Positions 23,790-37,894 of a stretch of 64,000 nt of DNA are shown here, in pieces; the stretch's first letter is position 1; each line of letters starts with the position of its first letter. A program made the position numbers and the translations under genes. The stretch comes from Apostichopus japonicus (Eukaryota; Echinodermata; Holothuroidea; Aspidochirotida; Stichopodidae): positions 2,278,501 through 2,342,500 of the forward strand of contig NC_092581.1 in assembly GCF_037975245.1 (NCBI RefSeq), given 5' to 3'. The notes under the pieces were generated by a model. It was not told the DNA's origin and made no database searches. It worked only from the letters and a program-made list of their open reading frames with translations.

Positions 23790-26140
23790 AGCGTATATAT
23801 GTAAAAAAAAAATAATATCATAACGCCACTCGTTCCAACCATGAACTGTATATCATATATGCATGATTTAAAATATGTCTTATGGATCGCCCACCTAGAG
23901 TTGACCTGGATGTTATATATAGTTTAAAGAGTATCCAAAGTAAACGTGAAAACTTCCTTTACGGCGCCGGTAGAACCAGCGACAATTGACGATAAGGTAA
24001 CAAAAACACAGAATCATTTTCATTATCCTATTATTGCTTGCCAAGTGAGTTCATTTTAGACTATTTTGGGACATAAATCACACTTTTTTTTGTAGCATGT
24101 GTTGCAAGTTTATGATTAGTTGTACAAGTATGTAAAGAAAACATCAGAGAAACTCTTACAAGGGTAAACTGGCCAAGAAAACCACCGTGTGGGAATTTCA
24201 GCAGATTGCACTGTACAATGTTAGTTGCTGTAACAATAAACAAGTAGCCGTTTATAATTACTGCATAGAAATAACTTTATCGTTGCAAAATGATGTGATT
24301 GTGACATTTGGTTAGGATTTACGTGTCCAGGCGCCATGTAGTAAGGGGACGTGGGACGAGGTAAGAGTTAATATGAAATACCCCCACTTATAGTAAGGCA
24401 ACACTAGTATCGTCTTTTCGTCAAACCAATTGAAAGTTTCTATTTAGCGAATGAATATAGTCGTTTAATGTAATGTAAAGCAAATTGTGCCCCCCCCCTC
24501 CTCAACTACTGTTTTATTGTTCAATTGCATCTACAGTAACATCTTTTTTTTTCATCTTTTTTCATCTTTTTCAAATAAAAATAAAAATTTGGACAAAAGT
24601 CTATAGGAACCTTCAAAGGTCTATAGTGCGTAATTAGGCCAACCGCAAGATTACATGGTAGGAGTTAAACGTAAAGTGTAACTTCAGGACACTGACCGTT
24701 GCTCTGTGTATACTTGTACATTAAATTGATACCTGCACGGGTTACTCATCCTTTATTAATTTATTCTAAGAACAGAATTATAAGGAATCATTACTACGCA
24801 CGCGTAAGGTGTAATGTTTTGAAGGAGTGTTTTCGTCAAACTGTTTACTCGGTTCGTTATAATAGCCATTAAAGAGACATTAACGACGTTTGACCTCCTG
24901 AATAGAACGAAAACAACATTAAAAGTCATTAATTGATATTGATTTAGGAAAATATATAGAAAAGACATAAAAACAGACTATGCTTGAATTAGTTCAAAGT
25001 ACAATTTGGAATGATTTGATTGAAGTACTTTACCATGTTCATTTAAATTATTTTTACACATTTTAGAAACAGCTACAAGTGTAGGCCGGAAAGAAGAAAA
25101 ACACTTTTAACTAAATAGTGGGAATGCAGTATTATTATAAGCTAAGGAAGGATATTGTAACCTTTGCACTTGTAATGCTATATACATGTATGTGTGCTTG
25201 TATGTAACATAACTTTTTACACTTTGACAAGTACTTGATTACAACCCTGGATTATTTTCCAAGGTAGTAAATCTTAGCAACGGTGAGACACACCGGAAAC
25301 AGAGCCTACAAGTATTAATATACAATAAAGCCAATTGCTTATTTAGAGTGTTACACTAATAATAACTAAACTTCTGATTGTAGAAACGTCAAAGCCAGAT
25401 TAAGTCCTATATATTTGTTTATGCTATTTTATTTTTCTCTAGTTTCTTTTCCATCAATCAATTATCATGTTTTTATACGTAGACTTGCCAATTGACAAAT
25501 TTAACGTATATTTTAATGTATTTTCAAGGTTTATCTTAAAGTTTGTAGCGAACACAATTATACGTTGGATATGTTTTATATACCACACAAACAGAATGAA
25601 TTATCATATCTTTTAACACACTAAAATATCGCAAAAGAGGGTGTGTCAAGTCAAGGGCTTAGATACGAATCGATACGCAGTCGTTGTGACATAGCCCTTA
25701 CCTTGCACTTTAGCTATAGCTTTCTGTTTAAAGACTATCCGCGAACTTTCGTGCAAAAAAAAAACACCGGTAAATAAAACCAACACCGAAAAAATGGGGG
25801 AAAATTAGATCACTAAACAGCACGTACTGATCTGTACGGGAAATGCATATATCACCTGGTATATACATACTAAGAATTTAACCCACTGGGAGCATGAGAT
25901 GCTCATTATATGCTGATACATGACACTAGTGATAGAACGAGGCTACTTCCGGTGCTTAATATAGAGTTCCGAAAAGAGATTTAAACGTCGTATTGTAACA
26001 TAGTTTGCACTTACGACGCTACAAATATACAGACAGCATAATCGCAGTGTTTTTGGTTTGTTTTAACATTGACCCAGCTGTATACTGCAATATCATTGCA
26101 CAGCACAATTACCAAGCACATGTGTGTAAGTATGTGTGTG
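23790..26140. other. Intergenic, no gene seen
   Basis: No supported coding region. Poly-C at 24489-24497. Nothing else recognised. Confidence 0.45.
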
Positions 26141-26199
26141 TTTATGTATGTATGTGTGAATGTGTATATATATGAAAAACCGCGATAAAGTTGTACATA

Positions 26200-26535
<336 letters not shown>

Positions 26536-26639
26536 ATATGTGTATGTACGTATATATGTATGTATTAAAAACAGCGATAAAGTAAAGGTATATTCAAATC
26601 GATAAATAGACTCATTCGAAATTATTGTTTTGTTGAATT

Positions 26640-29481
26640 GCAAAAAAAAAGTGTGATTGAATCATCTGTAAATCAAATTAAGTTCAGTGTTGCGCAAGAA
26701 ATTGTCTATCCGGAAATCATCATTTCACAATTAAGATATCTCACCAGGTGTTTACATATATATGATTCAAGATCACCTTATCATTAAATATTACCCCGAA
26801 ATCCCTTCAATATAATTTTCATAAAGTTTCACCGAGATCGACAACACAATTATACGTGTATTATAGTATTGTCTGTTATAACATTTCTCTGTCTTGTATA
26901 TTTCATCATGTGATATTTTTATTGACATTATGTCACTTACGAAAATTGATTAGATTGAAAAATGCAAAACTAAATGGTTTCGCCATTCGCTGACATAATA
27001 TACAGGTCATGAAATGTTTGTGAAAGAGAACCTTTTTTTTTCTTTTAGTATATTTGGGCATTTTCTCGTTTCGTTTTTTTAACTGGGCCTATTTGTGACG
27101 TCACACTAACCAAAAGCCTCATCATGTTTGTCTGACGCTATATATTTAACAATATGAATTGTTTCCCACATAACATATACTTCGGGTGTTATTACATATT
27201 TCAAGTGTTTTTATTCAAAGTTTGATATACTACATGAGCGCCCCCCCCCATTCCTTTTTTTTTTAAATCTTTTGGATTCATTCATTTTCGTCTAATCGGT
27301 ATACACTTATCTTGCGTACATGTGTCTTAAAAACAAAACAAAAACAAAAAACAAGAAGCTTTAATCCCAATTAGCTTTAATCCCGATTAGCTTTAAATCC
27401 CGATTAGCCTTATTCCCCAATCAGCACACAGTATACCAACGTCATATCACTTGGTAAGGATGGTGACGATCATATTTGCGTTTTACCAGGCACACTGGAC
27501 AAGTATAGCGTGTATATCTCTCTCTATATATTTATACCTTGGCATTAGACAGGATTAGCTCGCAGACAGCTAGCCGGGGCATTTCCGTTGTGTATTATAA
27601 ACTTTTCAGGTTTGCTTTGCGACTTTGTTTATACAACCCTATTTTCCGCCTAGTCTTTACCTGTCTAAAACTGATTAGTTGTACATGCAGACTGCTTCTA
27701 CGCTAAGACTTTTATCTACTGTATTATGGTGTGTCTCCCTTAAACCAATCGGAAACACATTATGAGATTATGATAAATCTGTATGTATGATGGGGACCAT
27801 GTCGTTCTTCAGTAACGAGTTGGTGACAAACTTTCGTTTAAAGCGACAATTTTTGGAGTTCATACCTCAGTTTTTTCGATACATTTTGTGGTACATTTCT
27901 CGATGATAATCGGATAAAATATTCTCGCCATATGCAAAAGTATAGTTCATTACCATAATTAAGTTAAGTGAAAATTTCAAATAATAAATGATTTACAAAA
28001 AACAAAAAAAAGTAAACAAATTTGTGAACAATTCCGAATTGCGTTATTCATGTGAGAATGACTAATTTTAAAAATGTGTGTCTGGGCGACAACATGCTGA
28101 CAACTGTATGGAGACATTAGGTTATTACTTGTTCACAAGGTTACGTTTCGCGACCTATGTAAGTGGATTTTTTCGTTTCATTAAATGCCATCAATATTTT
28201 GGTTATTATAATAAAAACTCTGTACAGGTTTGCTTAATTATCGACTAAACGCAAGTCCTGATTTTAAAGATGACTTTAGGCTCAAAATGAAGTTTGTTAT
28301 GTTTGTAGACCGTTAATTAACATTTTGCAGGCAAACTAAGTTTATTATGTTACATTTCAAGACAATTTCTAGTCTTGATCCACAGCACGCATAGCAGATT
28401 TTCAATTTGACCTTTAACCTTCTTTGATAGGGAAAGGTGTGGTATATATGGTGTGGCAATGTGTTGCAGGGTGTGGTAAGGTGTGGTGGGGTATGCGGGT
28501 AGAGGTAAGGTAGGTAGGTGTGCTGGGTGCGTGAGGTAGCTGGAGTTGGGACTCGTAGAGTGGGCTTTGGTGGAATGGTGTGGCGTGGATGAGGTTCAGC
28601 GGAGTGAAATCGGCATTAGTATTAGCTGTTATAAGGGAACATGGAGGGTGGGATGGGGTGGGGGAGTATGATAAAGAGAGATATTGCACATGCGTTGTAC
28701 GTCACATTTTACTATGTGGTCATTAAAGGTGAGCCTTTATGGTCCATATTTTCGTTGAATTTGGTACCTTTTTGTGACAGGACTCGATACATAAAATTAA
28801 CTCCCCATTCTTCTGTCGAGACCCCCCCCCCCCCATTTTCCTGCCCCTTCCCCTTCCACCCCATTCTATTGCCAGCGAAGGGTGCGTTACGTTGATCTAC
28901 CGTAAGGTCAGTGTTCAGTAACCCTCGTTTCGGTTTGCCTTTGGGTGAAATTGCTATGTAATTTGCCATTAAACGAATAGAAGGTACTTTAAATAAGGAT
29001 AAGCGGAAGAGATTGGGATATGGTCTTACACTAAGTACCAAAGTGACCGTGAATAGGAACCACAGTATCGTTATGGTGCTGTATCTGGGACTAGTTGGGA
29101 TTGATCGGACTTTCGATTGGTTGACAATCTCGGTTCATCGAAATAACTACTTCCCTGTCTTGGGGTTCAACGACCAAATCAAAGATTGAAAAAATGAAAG
29201 CAATCAAAATGAGAGCAGGTATATAAAAATATAGGGTAACCATTTCTTTATTTAAGGTTAACTTTAGGCACGACAATAATGTGGATATTCCTTATAAAAA
29301 TATTAGAAAAAAAAACTTATGTCAGTACAAATAATATTTCTATAACAAGTTTATGGTTTTATAAATGACCCTTAAAAAAAATATGATATAAACATCAGAG
29401 GATAATCGATGGAAACGACTGGTTTACTTAGCCTAGCACACATATACCATTTGGTTGGCACGTCGAAAGAAAATGTCAACA
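26640..29481. other. Intergenic; short tandem repeat at 27356-27425
   Basis: About four imperfect units of AGCTTTAATCCCGATT occur at 27356-27425. A GT-rich block with GGTGTGG units lies at 28435-28510, and poly-C at 28822-28834. No supported gene; part of 29280-29481 is probably the 3' UTR of the minus-strand gene ending at 29482. Confidence 0.5.
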
Positions 29482-32400
29482 TTATACGTGAAAGTGTGGG
29501 TTTACTCTGGACATTCTTTGTGGACAAAAGTACCTTGCCGGTAACATACCAGGGGGTATTAAAGGGTAAAAAGGGGGCCTGTGAAATCTAAAGGGCGGGA
29601 AGAATGGCAAGCGCGCCCTCTCAAAACCGCGTGGATTTTGGAATAAGCCAGGAGGTCCAACCTTGGCATTCATAAGAGGAATGGGCCCCGGGGGTCTTGC
29701 GGGCCCAGTGGGTCCAGTTGGTCCTGTGGGGCCTTGGAATCTGATAGTTCCAGTAGGCCCAGTACATTGATTGGGTCTGGTTGGCCCAACGTGTCTTGTT
29801 GGGTCCATTGAACCAGTGTGCCCCGTTGGACCCATGGTTCCAAACCTCGTAGGTCCATTTGATTGATTGTTTATGGGTCCAATGTTCCTATTGTTGTTTC
29901 CACAGTTGGATGTTATTCGTATATCATTGGTTGAAGGAATTCCGTTGGTATTTCCATGTCTTTGTCCCACCCTGTCAGGTCTGCTTGTACCGTTAAAGTG
30001 ATAAGTGTATTTGTTATGTGCTCCCTCGGTGTTAACTTCCGTCGATCTGTCAATCTTTCCATTGCCTTGGCAGTTTCTGTGTTGGATGACAAACGAAACC
30101 CCTTTTTAAGTACGTGTTACGGAAGTCATATCTTTTCAACTTTTTCAATTTTCATGGTCATAAATTTTCTATTCATAGATATTAGAAAGCCCGTTAGTGC
30201 CATTGGACTGGCTGTTTTTTTTTCTTCAGATTAGCCTATATACTTTTAACGTCTCTCATTTGTCGAGAAGTATATTTGGTTCTCGTTTTTTTTTTTATCA
30301 AGAAAAATATTTGGTTCTCTGTTTTTATATATTTTCATCGAGATATATATGTACCGGTATTTTTTTCATATATATTTTCGGGTCTCTTCTCTTTCGAGAT
30401 ATATATTTTGACGACGTAAATGTTTTTCCCCCATTGTGAAATATATGTTGGTCGACAGATATATTTTTGGCTTATCTATTTCTCGATCAATAATGGCACT
30501 AATGGGCATTCGTAGTTTTCCTTTTCTTCTGTCCATTATTATATTGATTGACTCTTTTTCAAAAATTGTATTAAATTTAAATTATTACAAACCTTTCAGT
30601 TCGGTGATCGATCTCTCCTTCAGTTTTCTCGACTTTCTGATGGTTTGTCATAGGCAAATCTCTGGCAGCGTGTTTCGCTACAGACGGTCCATTCCGAACT
30701 TGGTTCACGGATGGTTGTAGATGTCGCCTATCTTCATCGCTACTGTACTCTGTGGGCACCCCCCTCCCATGGTCCATCTTCATTGAACCCTCCTCCCGGT
30801 TACCAGAAAAACGGTTGTAATAATGGTATTTATCTTTCACGCCGTACCCTCTGAAAGACGGATCCGACTGTTCTGGAAATCTTTTCCTTTTTGCTCGTAC
30901 GCCCTCTACCGTATTCAAGTTTAAAGGCGCACAAGAATTTGGCAACGGTCTTCGTCTATCCAATATATATTTGTATCTGGTAACTATTGGTCGTGTTGTT
31001 GAGTCGGTAGCACAATCCCTCTTACTAAACGCCTCGTTCTTCTGTGAAGTCGTAACGTTGTTAGTTTTATGTTCCTTCTCTAAGTCCTTTTTGAATTTGG
31101 TAGATTTAACATCGTTAGCAGCGTTTTTAGTAGGAGGCTTTTCGTCCTTGGTGTCGAAGGTAACATCATTTCTTCTACCAGTTTCTTGCTTTAAACCGGT
31201 TTGCTTTAAACCGGTTTGCTTTAAACCGGTTTGTTTTAAACCGGTTTGTTTTAAACCGGTTTGTTTTAAGCCGGTTTGTTTTGCACCTTTGGATGGCTCT
31301 GTCGACTGCAAATATTGGTCTATATCGAGGTCCCACCCATCGGGAGGGGTTAAGGAAAATACATTCGGCGTGCTATTCGAACGAGTTAAAGAATTTAACT
31401 TGATTTCTTCTTTCTCGATTTCTTTCTCCAGCTGTCCGGAATCCGGTCTAATGACAATCAGGTTAGGGTTGGAGGCACAACGTGGCAACGAACCAGTCGA
31501 CACCTTTGGAAGGCCATTTCGGTCATTATTCAAATGGTTATTACAGTCATATTCCGGTATATGGTCCAGTGCGTTGTACCTATCCTTTCGTCTGCTCGGG
31601 AAGACCCGTCGTGTCGAGATCATCGTTTGGATAGGAAACTGCTCTGCCTGATGTATAGACGATTTCTCGTGGCTTGAGTCGATAAAGCTACCACTGTTTG
31701 TTTCCATAAGCAAAGAGGAACCGTTTCGGCTGTTGGCTTGCGTAGAAAAACAGTCAGATGAGAAATCGCTAGCATTTCGGTTATAATTTGGATTAATCGA
31801 TGAACCGGAAGATTTTCCATCGTCAGACTCTGAAGTTGATGAAGGGAGGAACGATCTCGCATTCGCATTTAAGAGGCTGAGCTCCTTCTTTCTTGCCAGT
31901 TTATATCGGGGCGTTCTCCTCGAAATAAACGCCATCCGACGTCTGACGTCATACGGTGACGTGATACATTCCATTCGGACGGGACTTTGCTGAGCCATCA
32001 CCCGTTTAATTTCATCAACTACTTCTTGCTGTAAGTGTCTAAAATCATCCGAGGAATTGGCGACAGGATTCTCTCCGTTGCTTTCTTCACTTTCAAGTTC
32101 TGCTATGGAAGTTTTATCAAACGTATCGTTATCTTCCTCGTTAGCAGATTGCTGTTCCGGAGTCTGGCCATCTGGATCAATGAAGTCTACACGTGCGGGA
32201 GAGGAAAGGATGCCCTCTTTCTAGTGATTAAAGAAAAAACAACAACAAATAACAACTTGAAAATATGGTTTCAATATCAAATTTACGGCGATATCATTTT
32301 TCAAAATTACAAAATCAGTAACAATTCATGAAACAATGAAAATGACCCGGAACGATAACAACGAAACCTCAATTTTTTTCTGTTTGAAATTCGGTTGTAA

Positions 32401-34850
32401 ATTTCCTGTACGTAACTATAGCAGAGCTAAATCTTGTATTAATCAAATTATATAATGACCAAGACTATGGTATGAAATGTTTTCCGATAGGTAACGAGGG
32501 CGGTGTTGAAGATCTTAGTATGCATATACTCCGGACGTGTGTCCTGATTAATTCCCTTTGGCTTCGGCTTTGAGCACAACTTTTCTGTATGCTGCCGTGT
32601 TGGACGAAACTAACCGTAATAGTACAATTACGGTTGCGATCTGCGTCATAGTCATTGTCGACTTTGCAATCCGCGGTCCCCCTCACAATTTTACAAGGTA
32701 GTTAAGAGTGACTGAATGGTTTTCAGGCTCTCGGGAAACCAAAAATTGTTCAAACTACGGCACCTTCAATACTGAGACCATTTTCGCCGTCGATCATAAT
32801 AATAATAATATCGCCGTCGATCATAAACCAGATATTAACGGTTTGGTCGCCCAGATAAAGTTGTAGTGTTAATGACCTAGAGCGATCTTTTCTCTTCCGT
32901 TTCGTCATGAATGACCAGTCATTGTTTGCAATGAAAAGTTAGTATAATCAAATACTATATGAAAACTAAAATCAACTCAAGTCAGATATGTCTAGCTATA
33001 TGCCATCCTCTACCTCATTTTCCAGATGTGGTCGACCGCCCTCCCCACACACTTAGCGTGTCACGTCAGTGATATGTCGTATCTGGATTGGTTAAAACTC
33101 AGATTTCACTTTCCCTCTTTGCGGCCTCCATGTACCCCCCCCCCCCACTTAGTCTTCTGCCTTCTCCGCAGTGACGTGCATAGGATTTCAAAGTTGGGAG
33201 GGAAGGGAGGGCAGGGGGTGTGTGGACAAGGTCCATATCTCGCCTGACTGAGTTAGGAAGTGGTATGGACATTCATGGACTGGCTATAGGCTACAGAGTC
33301 CAAAATCTTGCGCATGAGTGTAGTTGTGTGGTCGATGAATGCTTCTTCCATGCAGTGGGTCTTGGGAGGGGGCTCCACCAGCAAACAGGAAGAAATCAAA
33401 GTTCTGATGCCAAATGGGTCATTCTGAGGCATATTTAAACTATAAGTCTATTATAAGGTCTAAACATAAAGTTGTGATTTTAAGTACTTTTCAATTGAAC
33501 CTTCCCCCCCCCCTCTCCGAATGACGATGGAGTTGGGGGTCATCCCCCGACCCCTCCCTTCTTCTCCGCCATATGATATACGCATGGACATCCGCTTACA
33601 AACATACCGATTGGACGTCCTCTATACATGACCAGGATATTTTCATGGCCGTCGGTGTGGGGGTCCTGCATCGTGGATCATCGATAAGTACCCTGCGAGG
33701 CCAGTTTCTTCTGACGGTTTGTCGATGGTTCATGCCTCTGTATGATTTCTTTGGGTAGCGATGACTGCAATAAGTTCTGAATAGAATCGGTTTTTTCATC
33801 AAAACTCTCTTCCTCCAGATTTCTCGCCTCTCGTCTTCGTTATAACCATCCCAACTGAGTTGAATGGGGCTACTGGTTCGTGGCAGACGACGTCCGTCTG
33901 TTTTATCGGCGGTCTGTAGATGGAAGGAACTTTCTGGACTGTAAACCACCGAGACCCGAGCCTCATCTTCAAATGTTTCGTCCAGATATGGTATAGTCAC
34001 AGATTCCAAAGCAGATGAGGTGCAATTTAGAGACCTGGCCAGAAAAAAAGAAAATGTGGCGAAAAGATATTAAAACAATAACAGTATGTTTTTTTAAAAG
34101 TAACTATATAGCAAGCCTATAGAGCATACTTGCTCTATATATGGTACATTAAACAGGGGGTCTGGGAGACAAGAAACTGTTGATACCAAATTTACTTCCA
34201 TATACGAAAACCATATACGAAAAAAAAGCAAGGAATGTTTTAGAGCGAAGAGTGCTAAACATTTCCATTTTGTCTATTTTGTATTTCGAGCAAAATTATG
34301 TAGAACCTACGCGGGTAATGGTTAGGGCCAACGAGAATATTTCGGAGAGGAACAACACCACGGCATCAAATATATCAAAGAAAACCCTCCCCCTCCTCCT
34401 CCCTCCCCTCCCCCCCCCCGACAGTGTTTCTACGAACCCGAGGAATTATTACAAGGGTGCAATCAACTGTTAATTAGTTTATAACAGCTTTAGCATAGAG
34501 CGTTAGTATAATGGAAGCCAGCGTATGTTGTGAATTTATTGCTTAACGTTTATAATGATTTTTTTTTACAGTAAGTGACGCCGACTTTCTATTCAATGTT
34601 GCACTAATGGATGGTTTTATGTTAACTCTATATTTGGTTACCTTTCGAGGGCCACTCGATCAGAGTTGATCGCGGCAGCCATTTCCGCTAAGACATCGGA
34701 ACATGTTACCGTTCGTAACCGTTTGTTCGTACTGATGCATCTCTCTAATATATTCTCGTATCTTGTGTCTAATTGATCTGGAAGAGGCTTCCAAATTAAA
34801 CTTGTCCTGTGTCGGTGATACAAACTTGAATGAACAATCTTCTCCTCCAT
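29482..34850 (-). CDS. Four-exon gene for an unrecognised, mostly disordered protein of about 952 aa
   Basis: Exons on the minus strand: 34850-34642 (ATG in GTGCAATGG; donor AAAG|GTAACC), 34034-33608 (acceptor GGCCAG; donor TCG|GTATGT), 32220-30593 (acceptor TCACTAG; donor AAAG|GTTTGT) and 30076-29482 (acceptor CAACACAG; stop TAA). Lengths 209, 427, 1628 and 595 nt join in phase (2, 0, 2) to give 953 codons. The N-terminal part looks folded, with Trp/Arg/Tyr-rich segments (EDERREIWRKRVLMKKP). The third exon is Ser/Asn/Arg/Glu-rich and contains six KQTGL pentapeptides followed by KQETG. The last exon has Asn-rich then collagen-like GPTGPTGPTGP sequence and a Pro/Phe/Arg-rich C-terminus. There is no signal peptide or TM helix, so an intracellular protein is likely. 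I do not recognise the family; the last donor and acceptor are the least certain. Confidence 0.7.
31189..31285. repeat. 15-bp coding minisatellite (KQTGL repeat)
   Basis: Six to seven units of a 15-bp sequence containing TTTAAACCGGTTT, encoding KQTGL on the minus strand. Units differ only at one or two bases, so the array expanded recently and may vary in length. Each unit holds the self-complementary core AAACCGGTTT. Confidence 0.9.
32221..33607 (-). other. Intron 2 of the minus-strand gene
   Basis: Lies between the exons ending at 33608 and starting at 32220. It holds poly-C/G tracts (33136-33147, 33505-33512) and no recognised element. Confidence 0.55.
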
Positions 34851-35138
34851 TGCACCGTTACAAAGTATATTCACATGTTAACAAGTTCAAATAGACTAAC
34901 ACGTAATTAAGCCAATCAAAGCGGTTGAGTTATGAGTAGTTACAACAAACGTTATTATCTATTTGTTTTTGAAACGCATTTGCGTGTCATAAAATATACG
35001 ACACAATGATGCTCGCTTCACAACGCACTTAGTAAACGCCCTTAGCAACGCTTATTCTAACGCAAATCGCTATAGTTGCTTTATCATAAGATTGTTAATG
35101 ACGCACTGATGAGGATGATAATATATCTTGGCCTACAC

Positions 35139-35537
35139 CAGGGTTGTCCGACCTTTTGCAGAGGAGTGCCACATGGAATGATTATGATGAAGGAGGGGGC
35201 CGCATGAACCCTACGTTCGATTTTTCGATATTTTTGCCCCAAGCCCAAGGCAACAAAATGTGAGCACTGCGCGCGGAGCGCACTGATTTATTTTCCTTCC
35301 TGATAAAACAGATGAATAAAGTCCAGCCGCCCCCCCCCCCGGCTGAGAGTGTCACACAAACTGACCTGTATGCAGTTTTTGGACCCAGAAGGTTCGAATG
35401 ATTGATAATATAGCTTAAAATTATTATCAATAAATCTGCTCACTAAAATTTCGCACCGTAGAGCATCTCTGGCGGGCCAGACGCAACCCTGTGGCGGGCC
35501 GGACTGTGGCCCGCGGGCCGTAGGTTGGACAACCCTG
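35139..35537. mobile_element. hAT-like MITE with perfect 8-bp target duplication
   Basis: 399 bp with inverted ends CAGGGTTGTCCGACCT and AGGTTGGACAACCCTG (one mismatch when inverted), flanked on both sides by GCCTACAC (35131-35138 and 35538-35545). TIRs beginning CAGGG and an 8-bp duplication are diagnostic of hAT elements. The interior contains GGGCCGC and GGCGGGCC(A/G)GAC blocks and no transposase. It lies about 290 bp upstream of the minus-strand gene's start codon (34850). Confidence 0.9.
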
Positions 35538-35604
35538 GCCTACACACATAGTTCACACAGCTTGCTAGCAAAGATTATTAATGGCGACGAAGGCGCTCTA
35601 GTTA

Positions 35605-35960
35605 ATGTTTCTCAACATTAGATGGACCAATAACAATTGGTTATCAAACGATGAGCTCTACAATGAAACCAACCAAACACCTTGGTCATCCATAGTCGCA
35701 CATAGAAGATTGAGATTTTCCGGTCATGTAGCAAGACTCCAGGAGGACGCTCCAGCAGAGGTTGTTTAAGAGAAGTACTGAGACATACTGCTAAACCAGT
35801 AGGAAGGCCCGTGACTACCTTGCTTGGAAAAATAAAGTCGCAATTTAAGGACGTTAATATTAACAATTTCGAGGAAGCAATAAACCTTGCGCAAGATCGT
35901 GATACGTGGCGGAGGTTAATCACTGAGCATGTCGGGATAGACGAGACTCAACTTACTACT
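35605..35960 (+). pseudogene. C-terminal relic of a LINE ORF2
   Basis: The plus strand reads SIVAHRRLRFSGHVARLQED, then after a stop AKPVGRPVTTLLGKIKSQF and AINLAQDRDTWRRLITEH. These are the 'RRLR.FGHV.R', 'GRP..T' and 'A.DR..WR' signatures found at the C-terminus of many endonuclease-bearing LINEs. One in-frame stop (TAA near 35768) and the missing RT core show it is dead. It ends in a short (TAC)n run. Confidence 0.75.
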
Positions 35961-36617
35961 ACTACTAAGGCGCTATAGTTAGATGACTCCGATACTTCCT
36001 ACAATGTCTAAAATACGTGAAGCCTACACGCGCGCGTCTACAAAAGGTACTTTTCTGACAATATGATTTCTTGAAACGTATTCCTAATCAATTTCTATGG
36101 TTCGTATACACTTAATGACGGAGCCAACTTGCGCGTATATGTGCGTGCGGGTATTCGTTTGACTTGGCTATTCGGTTCGTGGAAATGCTTTGTCGTGAGT
36201 TTCTAAGATGGTGACCGAAACTTAGTTTCTCTAGTACGGACAAGTTATGCATAAAGAGAAATTATTCCTAATATGGAAAAACAAATCACAGTGCGGCTTC
36301 ACTTTCAGTAAGAAGTTAAGTCTTTCAGCGCCTTCAACGCTTTAACGTTTCTTTGAGTGAAATAAAATATCTACACATGCAGTTCACACTGGTTGCTAGT
36401 TCCGTAGTATACCCTCGTCGTATGTGCGTGTATTGTGAGTTTTATCAAGTGCGCATCAGTGATATGCTTTATGAAATGAGCGCATTTTCCTCTAGGCTGC
36501 GCGCGTAGTTGTGACAGAAGTGTAGTAACTTCGTGTATTTCAGATCCCCATCCATAGTGTACTCCCATCAAATTTTACAAATTTAGTTTACCTACAAGTA
36601 CGAAATCCACAATTATA

Positions 36618-37140
36618 ATAATAATAATAATAATAATAATAATTTATTCTTATATAGCGCTTTACATCAAAAAAATGATCTCAAAGCAGCTTCACAGAAA
36701 CGCATAAAAAAAATACAACTTAAAAAGTATTACAGCTTAAAAATAATACAATCTAAAAATATTGCATCCTAAGAATTATAGAAATAAATAACTAACAATA
36801 ATTAATAAAAAACAATAAAATTCAGAAATTAAAGACAAAAGCAATAAAATATGACAGCATACAATAAAACTAAAGTACTAAACTATTACAGCCGAAGAAA
36901 TAGCAACAATAAGACTATCAAAACAAAAATAGAAAATAAATTTCAATATAAAACAATCAAAACATGGCAAGATGGTAACACAATCAATATGACTGGAGGT
37001 TTAAAAAGAATAATACTTTCGAAAAAGGTGAGTTTTAAGGTGTGCCTTAAAAGCATTTAATGATGGAGCTGCCCTGATGTCATTGGGGAGTGCATTCCAA
37101 GGAAAAATATAACACTAGGTCAGCTGAAAACCTCCACACA
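36618..37140. repeat. Dispersed repeat with (TAA)n and TATATAGCGCTTTACAT head
   Basis: Starts with (ATA)n (36618-36644) followed by TTATTCTTATATAGCGCTTT and ends near GGGGAGTGCATTCCAAGGAA. Phrases of this kind are, to my knowledge, common in LINE/SINE-type repeats of marine animals. There is no second copy in the window, so the call rests on recognition alone. Confidence 0.45.
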
Positions 37141-37386
37141 TCACGTTTTAGATCAATACCTATTGCATTTTACGTCAACGCCGTATTAATTAATATGTAC
37201 ATGTTCCATTCTATGTACGTTGTGATAAAACAAATACATTAAATTAAATGAAAATAAAGACTACCTCTACAACACCTAGCACCCCATGGAGAGTACCTTT
37301 ATTGGCAGGTACAGATTCAACTATCCCATAAACGAAGCTTCTTCATTTCTGACTCGATCCCTTCCAATCGCTAGACCCAATGCAGT

Positions 37387-37894
37387 CAGGGGCGTAGCGA
37401 AGTGGTTTTTGTTGGGGGGGTGTGGAGAATTTGATTTGCCGACGGATCTAGAAGTGGTGACTGAAATGGGGGAGGGGTCTAAGGGGAGGGGGTGTCCCCC
37501 TCCCCTTTGACAATTTTTTAGTTTTGAAACGTCCTTAGATGCAATCTGGTGCATATTTTAAGTCAAATTTGATTTGCCGACGGATCTGGAAGTGGTGACT
37601 GAAATGGGGGAGGGGTCTAAGGGTAGGGGGTCTACCCCTCCCCGTTTGGAAAACTTTTAGTTTTGAAACGTCCTTAGATGCAATCTGGTGCATATTTTAA
37701 GTCAAATTTGGCACGGAAGAAGCTCCCGTTCTAGCTCCCGTTCTCCTTTTCCGTATTCAGCTTTCCTTCTTTCTTCCCCTTCCGCTCTCTTCACCTTTTC
37801 TCCTTTTGCCGACAGACCCAAAATTTGCCGACAGCGACCAAATTATTGGGGGGGTGTGACACCCCCCCACACCCCCCCGCTCGCTACGCCCCTG
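37387..37894. mobile_element. hAT-like MITE with internal tandem duplication
   Basis: 508 bp with ends CAGGGGCGTAGCGA and TCGCTACGCCCCTG, perfectly inverted, flanked by AATGCAGT at 37379-37386 and 37895-37902 (8 of 8). The interior contains two tandem units of about 138 bp, each starting GATTTGCCGACGGATCT (37432 and 37570), and each with a GGGGAGGGG/CCCCTCCCC pair. The block TCCTTAGATGCAATCTGGTG resembles one in the elements at 4988 and 48818. No coding capacity. Confidence 0.93.
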
